Source: Bacillota bacterium
Lineage (GTDB): Bacteria; Bacillota; Clostridia; Peptostreptococcales; Anaerovoracaceae
Direction: 5' to 3'
DNA length: 41,970 bases
Assembly: GCA_029239605.1 (NCBI GenBank)
Contig: JARBUO010000017.1
Coordinates: forward strand, 1 to 41,970
The translations under genes and the position numbers were made by a program. Within the stretch, counting starts at the first letter, position 1. Each line of letters opens with the position of its first letter. Under the pieces are notes generated by a model that saw nothing but the letters and a program-made list of their open reading frames with translations, did no database searches and was not told the origin of the DNA. Below are positions 24,855 through 33,302 of this stretch, in pieces.

Positions 24855-26087
24855 ATGGATTTTATTCGAACCCTGAATGAAATTTTAACGTACTATTCTT
24901 ATTCGACTGATATTCCGCTTTCTGTCATCGATGAGACAGGAAGCGAGTTATTCTGTATTGGTGAAAATACTGGCTTTTGTAAACTCTTCAAAGAGTGTAC
25001 CGGCCAACAGTGTCCTTGTCTGCAGACCCATCTGCATGCTCGCAGACAAGCAGAAATACTTGGGGAAGACTATATTTTTTCTTGTCCTGCAGGTCTTGTG
25101 CTATATGCTGTACCGGTAATTAAGCTGGGGAAATTAAAAGGAGCTGCCATAGCGGGGCCAATTCTCATGGGGTTTGACAGCGACTTTATGGTCAACGATA
25201 TCATTCAGAAATTTGATGTTGATATCAGCATGAGAAGCAAGCTCAACATCAGCCTCCGGACGATTCCGGTGGTGGAACCTGCCAAGGTGACGAACCTAAG
25301 CAAGCTGCTATTTCATTCTGTATCAGGTCTGCTGAATGAAGAACGGCATTTATTGCGGGAGCAAAGTGAAAAGCAGTTCCAGCAATCACAGATCAACGAG
25401 AGTATACAGGCTTTTAAAAATCAGGAAGATGAGAACTCCTATCCCTACGAAATCGAAAAAGAACTCCTTCGACGCGTAAAAAATGGAGATGCCATTGGGG
25501 CGCGGGATATGTTGAACGATTTGATTGGCCATATCTTTTTTTCAGCAGGGGGAAATCTTGAAATTATGAAAGCAAAGGCCCTGGGGTTATGCACCCTTCT
25601 TTCCAGAGCCTCGCTGGAAGGAGGAGCAGACTTTGCAGATACCGTGAGCCTCGATAATGATTTTATAGCAGAGCTGAAATCGGTAAATGGACTGGAGGAT
25701 TTATCCTATTGGCTGGCCAATATCCTATCCAGATTTACCGGGAATGTCTTCTCCCTGAATTCTTCGAAAAATGCAGCACTGATTCAAAAATGTGTAGCCT
25801 ACATCAATGAGCATTACAGGGAGGATATTACCTTGGACCATGTGGCCAAGGCAGTACATTTGAATGCATCTTACCTTTCAAGCCTGTTTAAGAAAGAGAT
25901 GGGAATTGGGTATTCCTCCTATCTCAATAAAGTTCGAATTGATAAAAGTATGCTGCTAATTAAGAATACAAATTATTCAATGGTAGGTGTAGCGCTTGCT
26001 GTAGGGTTTGAAAATCAGAGTTATTTTTCAAAGGTATTTAAATGTCTCACCGGTATGACGCCCAAGGAGTATAAGTGGAAAAAGTAA
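24855..26087 (+). CDS. PocR-domain AraC family transcriptional regulator
   Basis: Probable local regulator of the methyl-transfer island. Residues about 1-170 form a PocR-type sensor: FCKLFKECTGQQCPC, then DYIFSCPAGLVLYAVPV and GAAIAGPILM. Its cysteines are typical of PocR domains, which have been proposed to bind small hydrocarbon derivatives. The centre (about 170-300) is helical and variable. The C-terminal ~100 residues are an AraC double helix-turn-helix (ITLDHVAKAVHLNASYLSSLFKKEMG and VGVALAVGFENQSYFSKVFKCLTGMTPKEY). AGGAG (24838-24842) lies 12 bp before ATG 24855. It is directly downstream of the activator gene and is followed by a terminator. Confidence 0.93.
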   Translation: MDFIRTLNEILTYYSYSTDIPLSVIDETGSELFCIGENTGFCKLFKECTGQQCPCLQTHLHARRQAEILGEDYIFSCPAGLVLYAVPVIKLGKLKGAAIAGPILMGFDSDFMVNDIIQKFDVDISMRSKLNISLRTIPVVEPAKVTNLSKLLFHSVSGLLNEERHLLREQSEKQFQQSQINESIQAFKNQEDENSYPYEIEKELLRRVKNGDAIGARDMLNDLIGHIFFSAGGNLEIMKAKALGLCTLLSRASLEGGADFADTVSLDNDFIAELKSVNGLEDLSYWLANILSRFTGNVFSLNSSKNAALIQKCVAYINEHYREDITLDHVAKAVHLNASYLSSLFKKEMGIGYSSYLNKVRIDKSMLLIKNTNYSMVGVALAVGFENQSYFSKVFKCLTGMTPKEYKWKK

Positions 26088-26108
26088 CAAATCAGGGATA
26101 AGTTATTG

Positions 26109-26142
26109 CAGGGTAGCCTTTTAGAAGGATACCCTGTTTTTT
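26109..26142 (+). terminator. Terminator of the corrinoid island
   Basis: CAGGGTAGCC (26109-26118) pairs with GGATACCCTG (26127-26136), with one mismatch, followed by six T. Confidence 0.93.
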
Positions 26143-26192
26143 GTAATATTGGGGTTGATTATCAAAAAAAATGATGGCACGTATCGATTCAA

Positions 26193-26222
26193 TGCATTTT
26201 ACGAAAGAAAATGTAAAATGCA
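26193..26222. promoter_or_regulatory. Perfect 10-bp inverted repeat upstream of the SLH gene
   Basis: TGCATTTTAC (26193-26202) and GTAAAATGCA (26213-26222), with further AATGCA/TGCATT copies around it up to about 26236. No T run follows, so an operator is more likely than a terminator. Confidence 0.5.
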
Positions 26223-26357
26223 AATGATTGCATTGATTGAGGGACAGGCTTCATAATAAATAGCAGAAGGGGTGTATATCTTCGGATTCACACAAATTTC
26301 AAGATTACTGGAACAAATACGCAAACTGTGGTACAGCATGAGCATCAGGGGGAAAAC

Positions 26358-27116
26358 GTGAAAGAAACACCAAAAATCAGGGGGATTTTGGTCATTCTGC
26401 TTGTGGCTGTGTTGGTTCCTTTTGCAGCAGCAACTGCGAAAGGGACAAGCTACGCTGCCGAGCAGCCCGACCAGATAACGGGCATACACCGAGCATACAT
26501 ATACGGCTATCCAGACGGAACCGTAAGACCTCTTGGGATTCTTACCAGAGAAGAAGCCGCGTCTATTTTCTGCAGGTTGATGGAAGGCTGTGATAAATGG
26601 ACAGTAGTGCAAAGGGAGAAACAGTTCACTGATATCAACCCGGATCGCTGGTCCTATAAGGAGATATCGCAACTGGCGAAAGCAGGTGTTCTGGAGGGAT
26701 ATCCGGATGGAAGTTTTAAACCGGAGAAACCCATCACAAGGGCTGAATTTGCAGCAATATCTTCAAAACTTTCTTCCAAAAGCGCAGTCCGGGAGCCAAT
26801 TTTCCCGGATACACCGAACCACTGGGCCGAGCAGCCAATCCGTACAGCGGTTGGAAGGGGCTGGATCAGAGCCTTTGGGGACGGAACCTTTCGACCGGAA
26901 GAGCAGATCCTTCGCTGTGAAGGAATGATGCTGATTAATGATGCGCTGGACAGGAGGGTGAATGGAGCAGGGATAACGTCGGAAGTTATTCGCTGGCCGG
27001 ATAATCCTGTCGACAAATGGTACTATGAGATCGTTCAGGAAGCAAGCAATTCCCATAAATATGAACGGGTTAACAAGCAGAAATCTACAGAGCAGTGGAT
27101 TGATATGAGGAGATAA
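26358..27116 (+). CDS. Secreted S-layer-homology (SLH) domain protein
   Basis: An exported cell-wall-associated protein made almost entirely of three SLH domains, which anchor proteins to pyruvylated wall polymers. The N-terminus (KETPKIRG + ILVILLVAVLVPFAAA, cleavage probably near SYAAEQ) is a signal peptide. The SLH units are seen at YIYGYPDGTVRPLGILTREE, VLEGYPDGSFKPEKPITRAE and RAFGDGTFRPEEQILRCE. GTG 26358 is chosen because AGGGGG (26347-26352) is 5 bp upstream; the frame also opens at GTG 26328. With 252 residues there is little room for another domain, so its own job is unclear. It is a single gene with its own terminator. Confidence 0.88.
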   Translation: MKETPKIRGILVILLVAVLVPFAAATAKGTSYAAEQPDQITGIHRAYIYGYPDGTVRPLGILTREEAASIFCRLMEGCDKWTVVQREKQFTDINPDRWSYKEISQLAKAGVLEGYPDGSFKPEKPITRAEFAAISSKLSSKSAVREPIFPDTPNHWAEQPIRTAVGRGWIRAFGDGTFRPEEQILRCEGMMLINDALDRRVNGAGITSEVIRWPDNPVDKWYYEIVQEASNSHKYERVNKQKSTEQWIDMRR

Positions 27117-27156
27117 TCCGGATTGATGTATCCCAGTCAACCGGTATTATGTAAGG

Positions 27157-27204
27157 GGCTGTCTCGCAGTGATTGAAATCACCACCGAGACAGCCTCGTT
27201 TTAT
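27157..27204 (+). terminator. Terminator of the SLH gene
   Basis: GGCTGTCTCG (27157-27166) and CGAGACAGCC (27186-27195) enclose a second stem GTGAT/ATCAC, then TCGTTTTA. Confidence 0.85.
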
Positions 27205-27325
27205 GTCTGGCAGAAGTGGGAAGACCCTCTTTTTCATGTGAATATTTTTCCTGTTTTGGGTTCCTGTTGATTTTAATTGGTCGTTCCTATAAAATAGAAC
27301 TACATGAATGTAAGGAGGAACTGAA

Positions 27326-27904
27326 GTGGCACAATTATATTACAGATACAGCACAATGAATGCGGGTAAGTCCATTGAACTGATCAAAGTAGCCTATAAT
27401 TATGAGGAGCGGGGAAAGAGGGTACTGGTCCTGACGCCCAGCATTGATGACAGATTCGGCGTGGGAGTCGTTGCTTCCAGGATTGGCATAACAAGAGAAG
27501 CGGTCACAATCAATGAAGAGACAAATATCCTCGAGCTGTTTATGAAGGAAAACAAGCGTAATGGCATTGATTGTGTTCTTGTGGATGAGTGTCAGTTTCT
27601 GAAAAAGCATCATGTTCAGGAACTGGTAGAAATAGTTGATAGCTGCGATGTTCCTGTACTTGCTTACGGGTTAAAAAATGATTTTAAAAATGAGCTCTTT
27701 GAAGGCTCTTACTATATGCTCATTTATGCAGATAAAATTGAAGAGATTAAAACAATTTGCTGGTGCGGGAGAAAGGCTACCATGGTGGCCAGAGTTGTGG
27801 ACGGAAAGTTTGTGAAGACAGGAGAGCAGATTGTTGTCGGAGGGAATGATATGTACATATCCCTTTGCAGAAAGCATTACAATGACGGCAGGCTGGGAGA
27901 ATAA
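27326..27904 (+). CDS. tdk: Thymidine kinase (type II, Escherichia coli-like)
   Basis: Phosphorylates thymidine with ATP in the pyrimidine salvage pathway. The P-loop is STMNAGKS (residues 9-16). DDRFGVG follows, VDECQFL holds the catalytic glutamate, and [19 protein letters not shown] is a family segment. Zinc-site cysteines appear in CWCGRK and [20 protein letters not shown] and DDRFG-x-G-x-x-x-SRIG are closer to the E. coli enzyme than to the usual Firmicutes form as I recall them, which may indicate transfer or a separate subgroup. GTG 27326 has AAGGAGG upstream. 192 residues. Monocistronic, converging with the radical SAM gene. Confidence 0.95.
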   Translation: MAQLYYRYSTMNAGKSIELIKVAYNYEERGKRVLVLTPSIDDRFGVGVVASRIGITREAVTINEETNILELFMKENKRNGIDCVLVDECQFLKKHHVQELVEIVDSCDVPVLAYGLKNDFKNELFEGSYYMLIYADKIEEIKTICWCGRKATMVARVVDGKFVKTGEQIVVGGNDMYISLCRKHYNDGRLGE

Positions 27905-27926
27905 TACGGAATTCTGCAAAAATAAA

Positions 27927-27973
27927 TAGCTTAGGCAGCTTTCTCAAAACGTTTAGAGCAGATGCCTAAGCTA
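27927..27973. terminator. Shared terminator-like hairpin between tdk and the radical SAM gene
   Basis: TAGCTTAGGCA (27927-27937) and TGCCTAAGCTA (27963-27973) form a perfect 11-bp stem between two convergent genes. T runs are weak on both sides. Confidence 0.6.
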
Positions 27974-27997
27974 ACATTCAAATCTTTTAATGCTTTA

Positions 27998-28903
27998 TTA
28001 CGGCTTCTCCAGGCTTTTGCCCTGATAACTCCCTCTTAAACGGAACTCTTTTTGGATGCCGTTAAGAATGGAGCGCTTTTCATAGCCCCATTCCGGTGCC
28101 AGAAGAAGATGGCGCGGCGCATCTGCCGTTACTCTGTGAATTGTTACAGTATGGGGAATCAGTTCAAGTGCATCAACCACAAGGTTGATGTATTCTTCTT
28201 TTTGGGGAATGTGAATCCTATGGGGATATAGCTCAGCGAGACGTGTATCCTTGAGCACGTTCATTAAATGCAGTTTGATTCCGAAGATTTCTTTTCTGCA
28301 GACATATTGGACGGAGTTTAGCATATCCTCTCTGGTTTCACCCGGCAGTCCGAGGATTAAATGTACCACTGTCTTGATTTGAAGCCGGCTCAGCTCTGTT
28401 GTAGCTTCATCAAACACAGACAACGGATAGCATCGGTTGATCAGCTGTGCTGTATTCTCATGAATCGTCTGAAGTCCCAGCTCAACCCAGAGGAAAGTTT
28501 TGCGGTTCAGCTCAGCCAGAAGTTCCAATACTTCAGCCGACAGACAGTCGGGTCTTGTGGCAATGGCAATCCCTACGACGTCAGGATAAGACAGAGCTTG
28601 TTCGTATTTTTCTCTGAGAACCTCCACCGGCGCATAGGTATTTGTGTGGCTTTGAAAATAGGCGATATACTTACCGGAAGGCCATTTTTTTGATAAAAGA
28701 TTGATTTGACCGGGAATATCGCTGGCAAAATCACCGGAACCGTCCGCAGAACAAAAAATGCAGCCGCCGATGCCTTTTGTGCCATCCCTGTTGGGACAGG
28801 TGAATCCTGCATCAAGGGAGAGTTTAATGACTTTGCAGCCAAATTGTTTCTTTAAATAGGCTCCGATGGAATTAAAATATTGATCTCCGTATATCGTGTT
28901 CAT
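27998..28903 (-). CDS. Radical SAM protein of the YhcC (TIGR01212) family
   Basis: A radical S-adenosylmethionine enzyme of the YhcC-type family, function not established. Its iron-sulphur cysteines are Cys36, Cys48 and Cys51 in TCPNRDGTKGIGGCIFCS, a long C-x11-C-x2-C spacing seen in this family. YFQSHTNTYAPVEVLREKYE, GIAIATRPDC, LWVELGLQTIHENT and HLILGLPGET (the radical SAM barrel strands) follow in order. 301 residues is normal. It is the only well-supported complete minus-strand gene in the window. The ribosome site before ATG 28903 is weak. Confidence 0.93.
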   Translation of the reverse strand: MNTIYGDQYFNSIGAYLKKQFGCKVIKLSLDAGFTCPNRDGTKGIGGCIFCSADGSGDFASDIPGQINLLSKKWPSGKYIAYFQSHTNTYAPVEVLREKYEQALSYPDVVGIAIATRPDCLSAEVLELLAELNRKTFLWVELGLQTIHENTAQLINRCYPLSVFDEATTELSRLQIKTVVHLILGLPGETREDMLNSVQYVCRKEIFGIKLHLMNVLKDTRLAELYPHRIHIPQKEEYINLVVDALELIPHTVTIHRVTADAPRHLLLAPEWGYEKRSILNGIQKEFRLRGSYQGKSLEKP

Positions 28904-29257
28904 CTTAATGCTTCTCTTTCGACAAATTTCAAGGATTAAAACCCTTCTTCATTTCGATTGCGATATTTGCAGCAATCCAATAGTATGGTATAATAATCGC
29001 AGTAAACTTGCAGCTGCGATTATCATACAGATTGAGTACCCTGCGAGAATTTCGGCTTTTAAGGATTTGATGCCGAAAACGCAGATGGCGGCAAACCATA
29101 AAAAGCATGGCATTTTATGGTTTCATAAAATGCTGAATCTGAAACAAAATCAGTAAGATTTTGTTATAATGCATTTATTGTGCCGGTATGAAGTGGTTAA
29201 GAATATGATACCGCAAAACAGCGAAAAAGTGAATCAATTGAGGAAGATTATAAAAAA
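28904..29257 (+). other. 354-bp structured region between the radical SAM gene and queH
   Basis: No ORF here is convincing. A good promoter (28966-28994) is followed by a series of hairpins: ATAATCGCAG/CTGCGATTAT (28993-29023); CTGCG...TTTCGGC/GCCGAAA...CGCAG (29041-29084); AAACCATAAAA/TTTTATGGTTT (29093-29123); GCATTTTATG/CATAAAATGC (29110-29133); and ACAAAATC/GATTTTGT (29144-29164). The third and fourth share bases 29113-29119 and cannot form together. TATAAT at 29165-29170 could be an extra -10. It reads as a leader or a small RNA gene. It does not match the preQ1 riboswitch consensus I know. Confidence 0.5.
28966..28994 (+). promoter_or_regulatory. Promoter upstream of the structured region
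   Basis: TTTGCA (28966-28971), a 17-bp spacer and TATAAT (28989-28994) with a TGG extension. A 10-bp inverted repeat overlaps the expected start site and could be an operator. Confidence 0.7.
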
Positions 29258-29914
29258 ATGAAGACGACAAAAGAAAAGGATTGTAGGTACGAAGGTCTGG
29301 AAGAGACCTCACAAAGCAATCCATTTATCAGACTGGATCAAATCAATGAAGTTCGTAAGAGCAGGCACAAGCTGCTGCTTCATAGCTGCTGCGGACCGTG
29401 CAGCACCGCTGTGGTGGAGCGGCTTACCGGGCGGTTTGATATTACAATTTTCTTCTACAACCCCAATATAGCGGATCAGGAAGAATATGAAAAAAGGAGA
29501 GCAGCTCAGCTTGATTTCATAGAGAAGTATAATGACCGGATCGACGCCAGAGACAGGATTGCCTATCTGGAAGGCCCGTTTGAACCGGAGTTGTTTTGTC
29601 AGGCAGTAAAGGGAATGGAGCATGAGCCGGAAGGCGGAAAACGCTGTACTTCCTGCTTCCAGCTGCGGCTTGAGAAGACTGCTGAAACCGCTAAGATGAG
29701 TGGTTTCGACACCTTTAGCACCACCCTTTCCGTTAGCCCGCACAAAAATTTTGAATTAATTCACAAGTTGGGTATGCAGCTCGGAATGCGGTATGGACTC
29801 TCATTTCTGGGCGAGGATTTCAAGAAACAGGGAGGCTATCAGCGGTCGGTTGAGCTTTCAAAGGAGTATGGACTTTATCGTCAGCGATTTTGCGGATGCA
29901 GTTATGCGAAATAG
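29258..29914 (+). CDS. queH: Epoxyqueuosine reductase QueH
   Basis: Last step of queuosine tRNA modification: reduction of epoxyqueuosine to queuosine, by the non-cobalamin enzyme that replaces QueG. The DUF208/QueH pattern is complete: LHSCCGPCST with Cys44, Cys45 and Cys48, FFYNPNIADQEEYEKR, LEGPFEPE, GGKRCTSCF, TTLSVSPHKN, and the C-terminal RQRFCGCSYAK with two further cysteines. 218 residues. GAGGAAG lies upstream of ATG 29258. No other queuosine genes are near. The structured region upstream probably serves as its leader. Confidence 0.95.
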   Translation: MKTTKEKDCRYEGLEETSQSNPFIRLDQINEVRKSRHKLLLHSCCGPCSTAVVERLTGRFDITIFFYNPNIADQEEYEKRRAAQLDFIEKYNDRIDARDRIAYLEGPFEPELFCQAVKGMEHEPEGGKRCTSCFQLRLEKTAETAKMSGFDTFSTTLSVSPHKNFELIHKLGMQLGMRYGLSFLGEDFKKQGGYQRSVELSKEYGLYRQRFCGCSYAK

Positions 29915-30059
29915 TATGAGTTTTCATTTAGAATTTGGAATTGGGCAACCGGCATGGCTAATGATATTTACAGCATGATATACAATATGGCCAATAAGAA
30001 CACGTATGAAAAGAAATATTCAATGTAATAATAAAGTGATAATAATGGAGGAAAAAAAC

Positions 30060-31073
30060 ATGTCAAGAGGACTAATCATTCCAGAGGATTATTCATCGGT
30101 CATTGATTTGATGGAGAGTCAGAGAGCAATTAAAAAAATCAAGGACTTCTTTCAGCAGGAACTGGCATACGGGCTAAATTTAAGAAGAGTTTCAGCACCG
30201 CTGTTCGTTACGCCTGAAAGTGGATTAAACGATAACCTGAACGGGATCGAACGGCCTGTGTCCTTCACCTTGAAGGGCTTGAATGAAAGATCCGTTGAAA
30301 TCGTTCAATCCCTTGCAAAGTGGAAGAGAATGGCTCTGGGAAAATATGAAATTGAACCAGGTAAAGGGATATACACTGACATGAACGCCATTCGCAGAGA
30401 TGAAGAACCTGATAACCTGCACTCAATCTACGTGGATCAGTGGGACTGGGAAAAATCCATTCATCAATCAGATCGGAACGAAGAATATCTCAAGGAAACA
30501 GTAATCACGATCTACAATGCGATGAAAAATCTGGGCGATTATGTGAACCGTATTTATCGGGACATTCAGACTGAACTGCCAAACGAAATCTTTTTTATTA
30601 CGACCCAGGAACTGGAAGATCTCTACCCAGAACTTACTCCCAAACAGCGGGAAGACAAGATTGCAGAAGAAAAGAGAGCAGTATTTATCATGAAGATCGG
30701 CGGCAGGCTGAAATCCGGTGAGCCGCATGATGGAAGGGCTCCCGACTATGACGATTGGGAACTGAACGGAGATATCGTATTGTGGAATGACGTTCTGGGA
30801 ATCGCTTATGAGATTTCGTCCATGGGCATCCGTGTTGATGAGAATTCCATGCTGAAGCAGCTCAAACTCGCAGAAGCTGAAGATCGTACAGCGCTTCCAT
30901 TTCATAAAGCAATTATGAATAAAGAACTGCCTTACAGCATCGGTGGAGGAATCGGTCAATCAAGGCTGTGCATGTTCTTCCTCAGGAAGGCGCATATCGG
31001 AGAGGTTCAGGTTTCCGTATGGCCTGAAGACATGATAGAAGAATGCAGGGCTAATAATATCTTCTTATTATAA
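30060..31073 (+). CDS. asnA: Aspartate-ammonia ligase (asparagine synthetase A)
   Basis: Makes asparagine from aspartate, ammonia and ATP. A class II aminoacyl-tRNA synthetase-like fold is shown by LRRVSAPLFVTPESGLNDNLNG, VEIVQSLAKWKRMAL, YTDMNAIRRDE, YVDQWDWEK and the final SIGGGIGQSRLCMFFL. Length 337 is normal. ATG 30060 is chosen (GGAGG 30047-30051) over the in-frame ATG 30006. It stands alone between queH and priA, with a strong hairpin downstream. Confidence 0.97.
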   Translation: MSRGLIIPEDYSSVIDLMESQRAIKKIKDFFQQELAYGLNLRRVSAPLFVTPESGLNDNLNGIERPVSFTLKGLNERSVEIVQSLAKWKRMALGKYEIEPGKGIYTDMNAIRRDEEPDNLHSIYVDQWDWEKSIHQSDRNEEYLKETVITIYNAMKNLGDYVNRIYRDIQTELPNEIFFITTQELEDLYPELTPKQREDKIAEEKRAVFIMKIGGRLKSGEPHDGRAPDYDDWELNGDIVLWNDVLGIAYEISSMGIRVDENSMLKQLKLAEAEDRTALPFHKAIMNKELPYSIGGGIGQSRLCMFFLRKAHIGEVQVSVWPEDMIEECRANNIFLL

Positions 31074-31144
31074 CAAATGATAACGGAACGTACATCAGCC
31101 TCGCTTCGAGAGGAAGCATAGAGGTAAGATTAAGCAGTATCTGA

Positions 31145-31166
31145 GGCATCGTGCCTGCACGATGCC
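31145..31166 (+). promoter_or_regulatory. Strong hairpin between asnA and priA
   Basis: GGCATCGTGC-ct-GCACGATGCC, a perfect 10-bp stem, flanked by TAAGAT...ATCTTA that could extend the pairing. No T run follows. Confidence 0.55.
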
Positions 31167-31215
31167 GATCTTATAACAAAAATCGAAATGAAAACCGAAA
31201 TTGAAAAGGGAAACA

Positions 31216-33231
31216 ATGAAATATGTTAATGTAGTAGTCGACAACAACACGGATCATACGGATAATCTGTACACCTACAGCTGCGACGATGATAATGTCA
31301 GAGTGGGAAGCAAGGTTACCGTTCCATTTGCCGTGGGAAACCGTATCAAAGAGGCCTATGTGATTCAAACTGCGGATAAACTCTTGGATGAGATCAAAGG
31401 CCTCAAAGCGGTTGCGGCCGTTGATCCGGATATCTCTTTAAGCGAGGAAGCGGTTGCTACATGCATCTGGATGAAACGGCAGTACCTTTGCAGGTATATC
31501 GATGCGATCAAATGCTTCACTCCTGCCGGAACATCCTCAAAACGGGGAAAGATCAGAACCCCTTACAAGGATGCAGTGGGAGAGCAGTCCGGAGGAAAAG
31601 AGCTTACTTCGGAGCAGAAGAACGCAGTTGAAAAAATCCTGCCTTCCATTGCGGAAGCTGAACATAAGGTTTTTCTGATACATGGTGTAACCGGAAGCGG
31701 AAAGACAGAAATATACATGAAAGTAATTGAGGATTGTATCGGGAGAGGAAGAACTGCCATTATGATGGTTCCTGAAATTTCCCTGACACCTCAGACGATA
31801 GACCGTTTTATCGGAAGATTTGGGACTGAGCAGATTGCGGTTCTTCACAGCAAACTTTCACTTGGAGAGCGGTACGACGAATGGATGCGAATTCGCAAAG
31901 GCGAGGTAAACATTGTCATCGGCGCCCGGTCTGCCATCTTTGCACCGCTGGAAAACATCGGTGCTATTGTGCTGGATGAAGAGCATGAAACCACCTATAA
32001 ATCAGATATGACGCCGAAATATGATGCGGTGGAGGTTGCAGTCAGGCGAGCTAAAAAAAATCAGTCCGTGGTCCTTCTTGGCAGCGCAACCCCTTCGCTG
32101 GTATCTTCTTATAAGGCAGAGCGGGGAGAATATCAAAAAATTCTTCTAAAAGAGCGATATAACGGCACACCTCTTCCTGATGTTGAAATTGTCGACATGA
32201 GAGAGGAATTGAAACAGGGAAATCGGTCCATTTTCAGTGTTATGCTCTATAACGAAATCAGAAAAAACCTCGAGGAGAAAAGACAGATTATCCTTTTCCT
32301 GAACAGACGAGGGTACTCCACCTTTGTATCCTGCAGATCCTGCGGATACGTAATGAAATGCAGGGAATGCGGTATTTCTCTTACATACCATAAGTCGAGA
32401 AATGAAGCCGTTTGCCACTTTTGCGGTCATAGTGAGAAGGTGCCATCACTCTGTCCCGATTGCGGCGGGAAATATATCAAACATTTTGGCACCGGTACAG
32501 AAAAAGTGGAAGAACTGACCCGGGAGATTTTTCCGGAATGTCATATTGACCGGTTGGATTTGGATACTGCAAGCAAAAAAGGCAGTATAGACAAGATTTT
32601 AAACTCCTTTAAAAAGGGTAAAACTAATATATTGATTGGTACCCAACTCGTTGCCAAAGGTTTGGACTTTTCTAACGTTGGACTTGTTGGAATAATTTCT
32701 GCGGATATCACCTTAAATGTTCCTGACTTTCGCTCCGCTGAGCGAACCTTTCAACTCATTACACAGGCTGCAGGGAGAGCAGGCAGAGGAGACCGCAAAG
32801 GCAGAGTTTTGATACAGACGTATCATCCGGATCATTATGCGATTCTGGCAGCGGCCGATCATGATTATGACACATTTTATCATGCGGAATCCGTATTAAG
32901 AAGGCAGCTGGGTTATCCTCCCTATAGTGATCTGATTCAGGTGGTTTTGTCCGCGGAGAAGGAAACAGATGCATTAGAAAAATGCAGGCATACAGCAGAA
33001 GAATTCATTAAGCATGTTGGTGAAGATGAACGTCGGTATGTCCTTGGCCCTCAGGCAGCACCTATGAACAAGGTGAAGGGCCTTTATCGGTATCAGCTGC
33101 TGATTAAGTGCTTCCCAGGGAAACGGAAAGTTTATTCCCGGGTACTGAATGACATTAGAGTGAAAATTAGCACCGACAGAAATGCAAAATATCTCATTTC
33201 TGTTGACGTAAATCCATATAGTTTTTTATAA
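31216..33231 (+). CDS. priA: Primosomal protein N' (replication restart helicase PriA)
   Basis: Restarts stalled replication forks. The short N-terminal DNA-binding domain is followed by the helicase: Walker A HGVTGSGKTEIY, MMVPEISLTPQ, DEEHETTYKSD and the C-terminal motif QAAGRAGRGDRKG. Eight zinc-binding cysteines lie between: CRSCGYVMKCREC and CHFCG...LCPDCGG. The 671 residues are somewhat short because the N-terminal 3'-end-binding part is compact. ATG 31216 follows AAAGGGAA; TTG 31201 is possible but less likely. It is followed by def and fmt, the usual Firmicutes order. Confidence 0.97.
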   Translation: MKYVNVVVDNNTDHTDNLYTYSCDDDNVRVGSKVTVPFAVGNRIKEAYVIQTADKLLDEIKGLKAVAAVDPDISLSEEAVATCIWMKRQYLCRYIDAIKCFTPAGTSSKRGKIRTPYKDAVGEQSGGKELTSEQKNAVEKILPSIAEAEHKVFLIHGVTGSGKTEIYMKVIEDCIGRGRTAIMMVPEISLTPQTIDRFIGRFGTEQIAVLHSKLSLGERYDEWMRIRKGEVNIVIGARSAIFAPLENIGAIVLDEEHETTYKSDMTPKYDAVEVAVRRAKKNQSVVLLGSATPSLVSSYKAERGEYQKILLKERYNGTPLPDVEIVDMREELKQGNRSIFSVMLYNEIRKNLEEKRQIILFLNRRGYSTFVSCRSCGYVMKCRECGISLTYHKSRNEAVCHFCGHSEKVPSLCPDCGGKYIKHFGTGTEKVEELTREIFPECHIDRLDLDTASKKGSIDKILNSFKKGKTNILIGTQLVAKGLDFSNVGLVGIISADITLNVPDFRSAERTFQLITQAAGRAGRGDRKGRVLIQTYHPDHYAILAAADHDYDTFYHAESVLRRQLGYPPYSDLIQVVLSAEKETDALEKCRHTAEEFIKHVGEDERRYVLGPQAAPMNKVKGLYRYQLLIKCFPGKRKVYSRVLNDIRVKISTDRNAKYLISVDVNPYSFL

Positions 33232-33302
33232 CCAGACAATTTATTCTAAGCAGGGCGGCCAGGCCGTCGATTTTCATTGGTAATATTTGAGGAGAGGTAT
33301 TC

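Noticed and set aside
28896..29156. 86-codon + strand frame upstream of queH
   Set aside because: It starts inside the opposite-strand gene, has no ribosome site, and runs through the promoter and hairpins.
29001..29257. preQ1 riboswitch or 6S RNA upstream of queH
   Set aside because: The hairpin order and conserved bases do not fit either RNA class as I know them.
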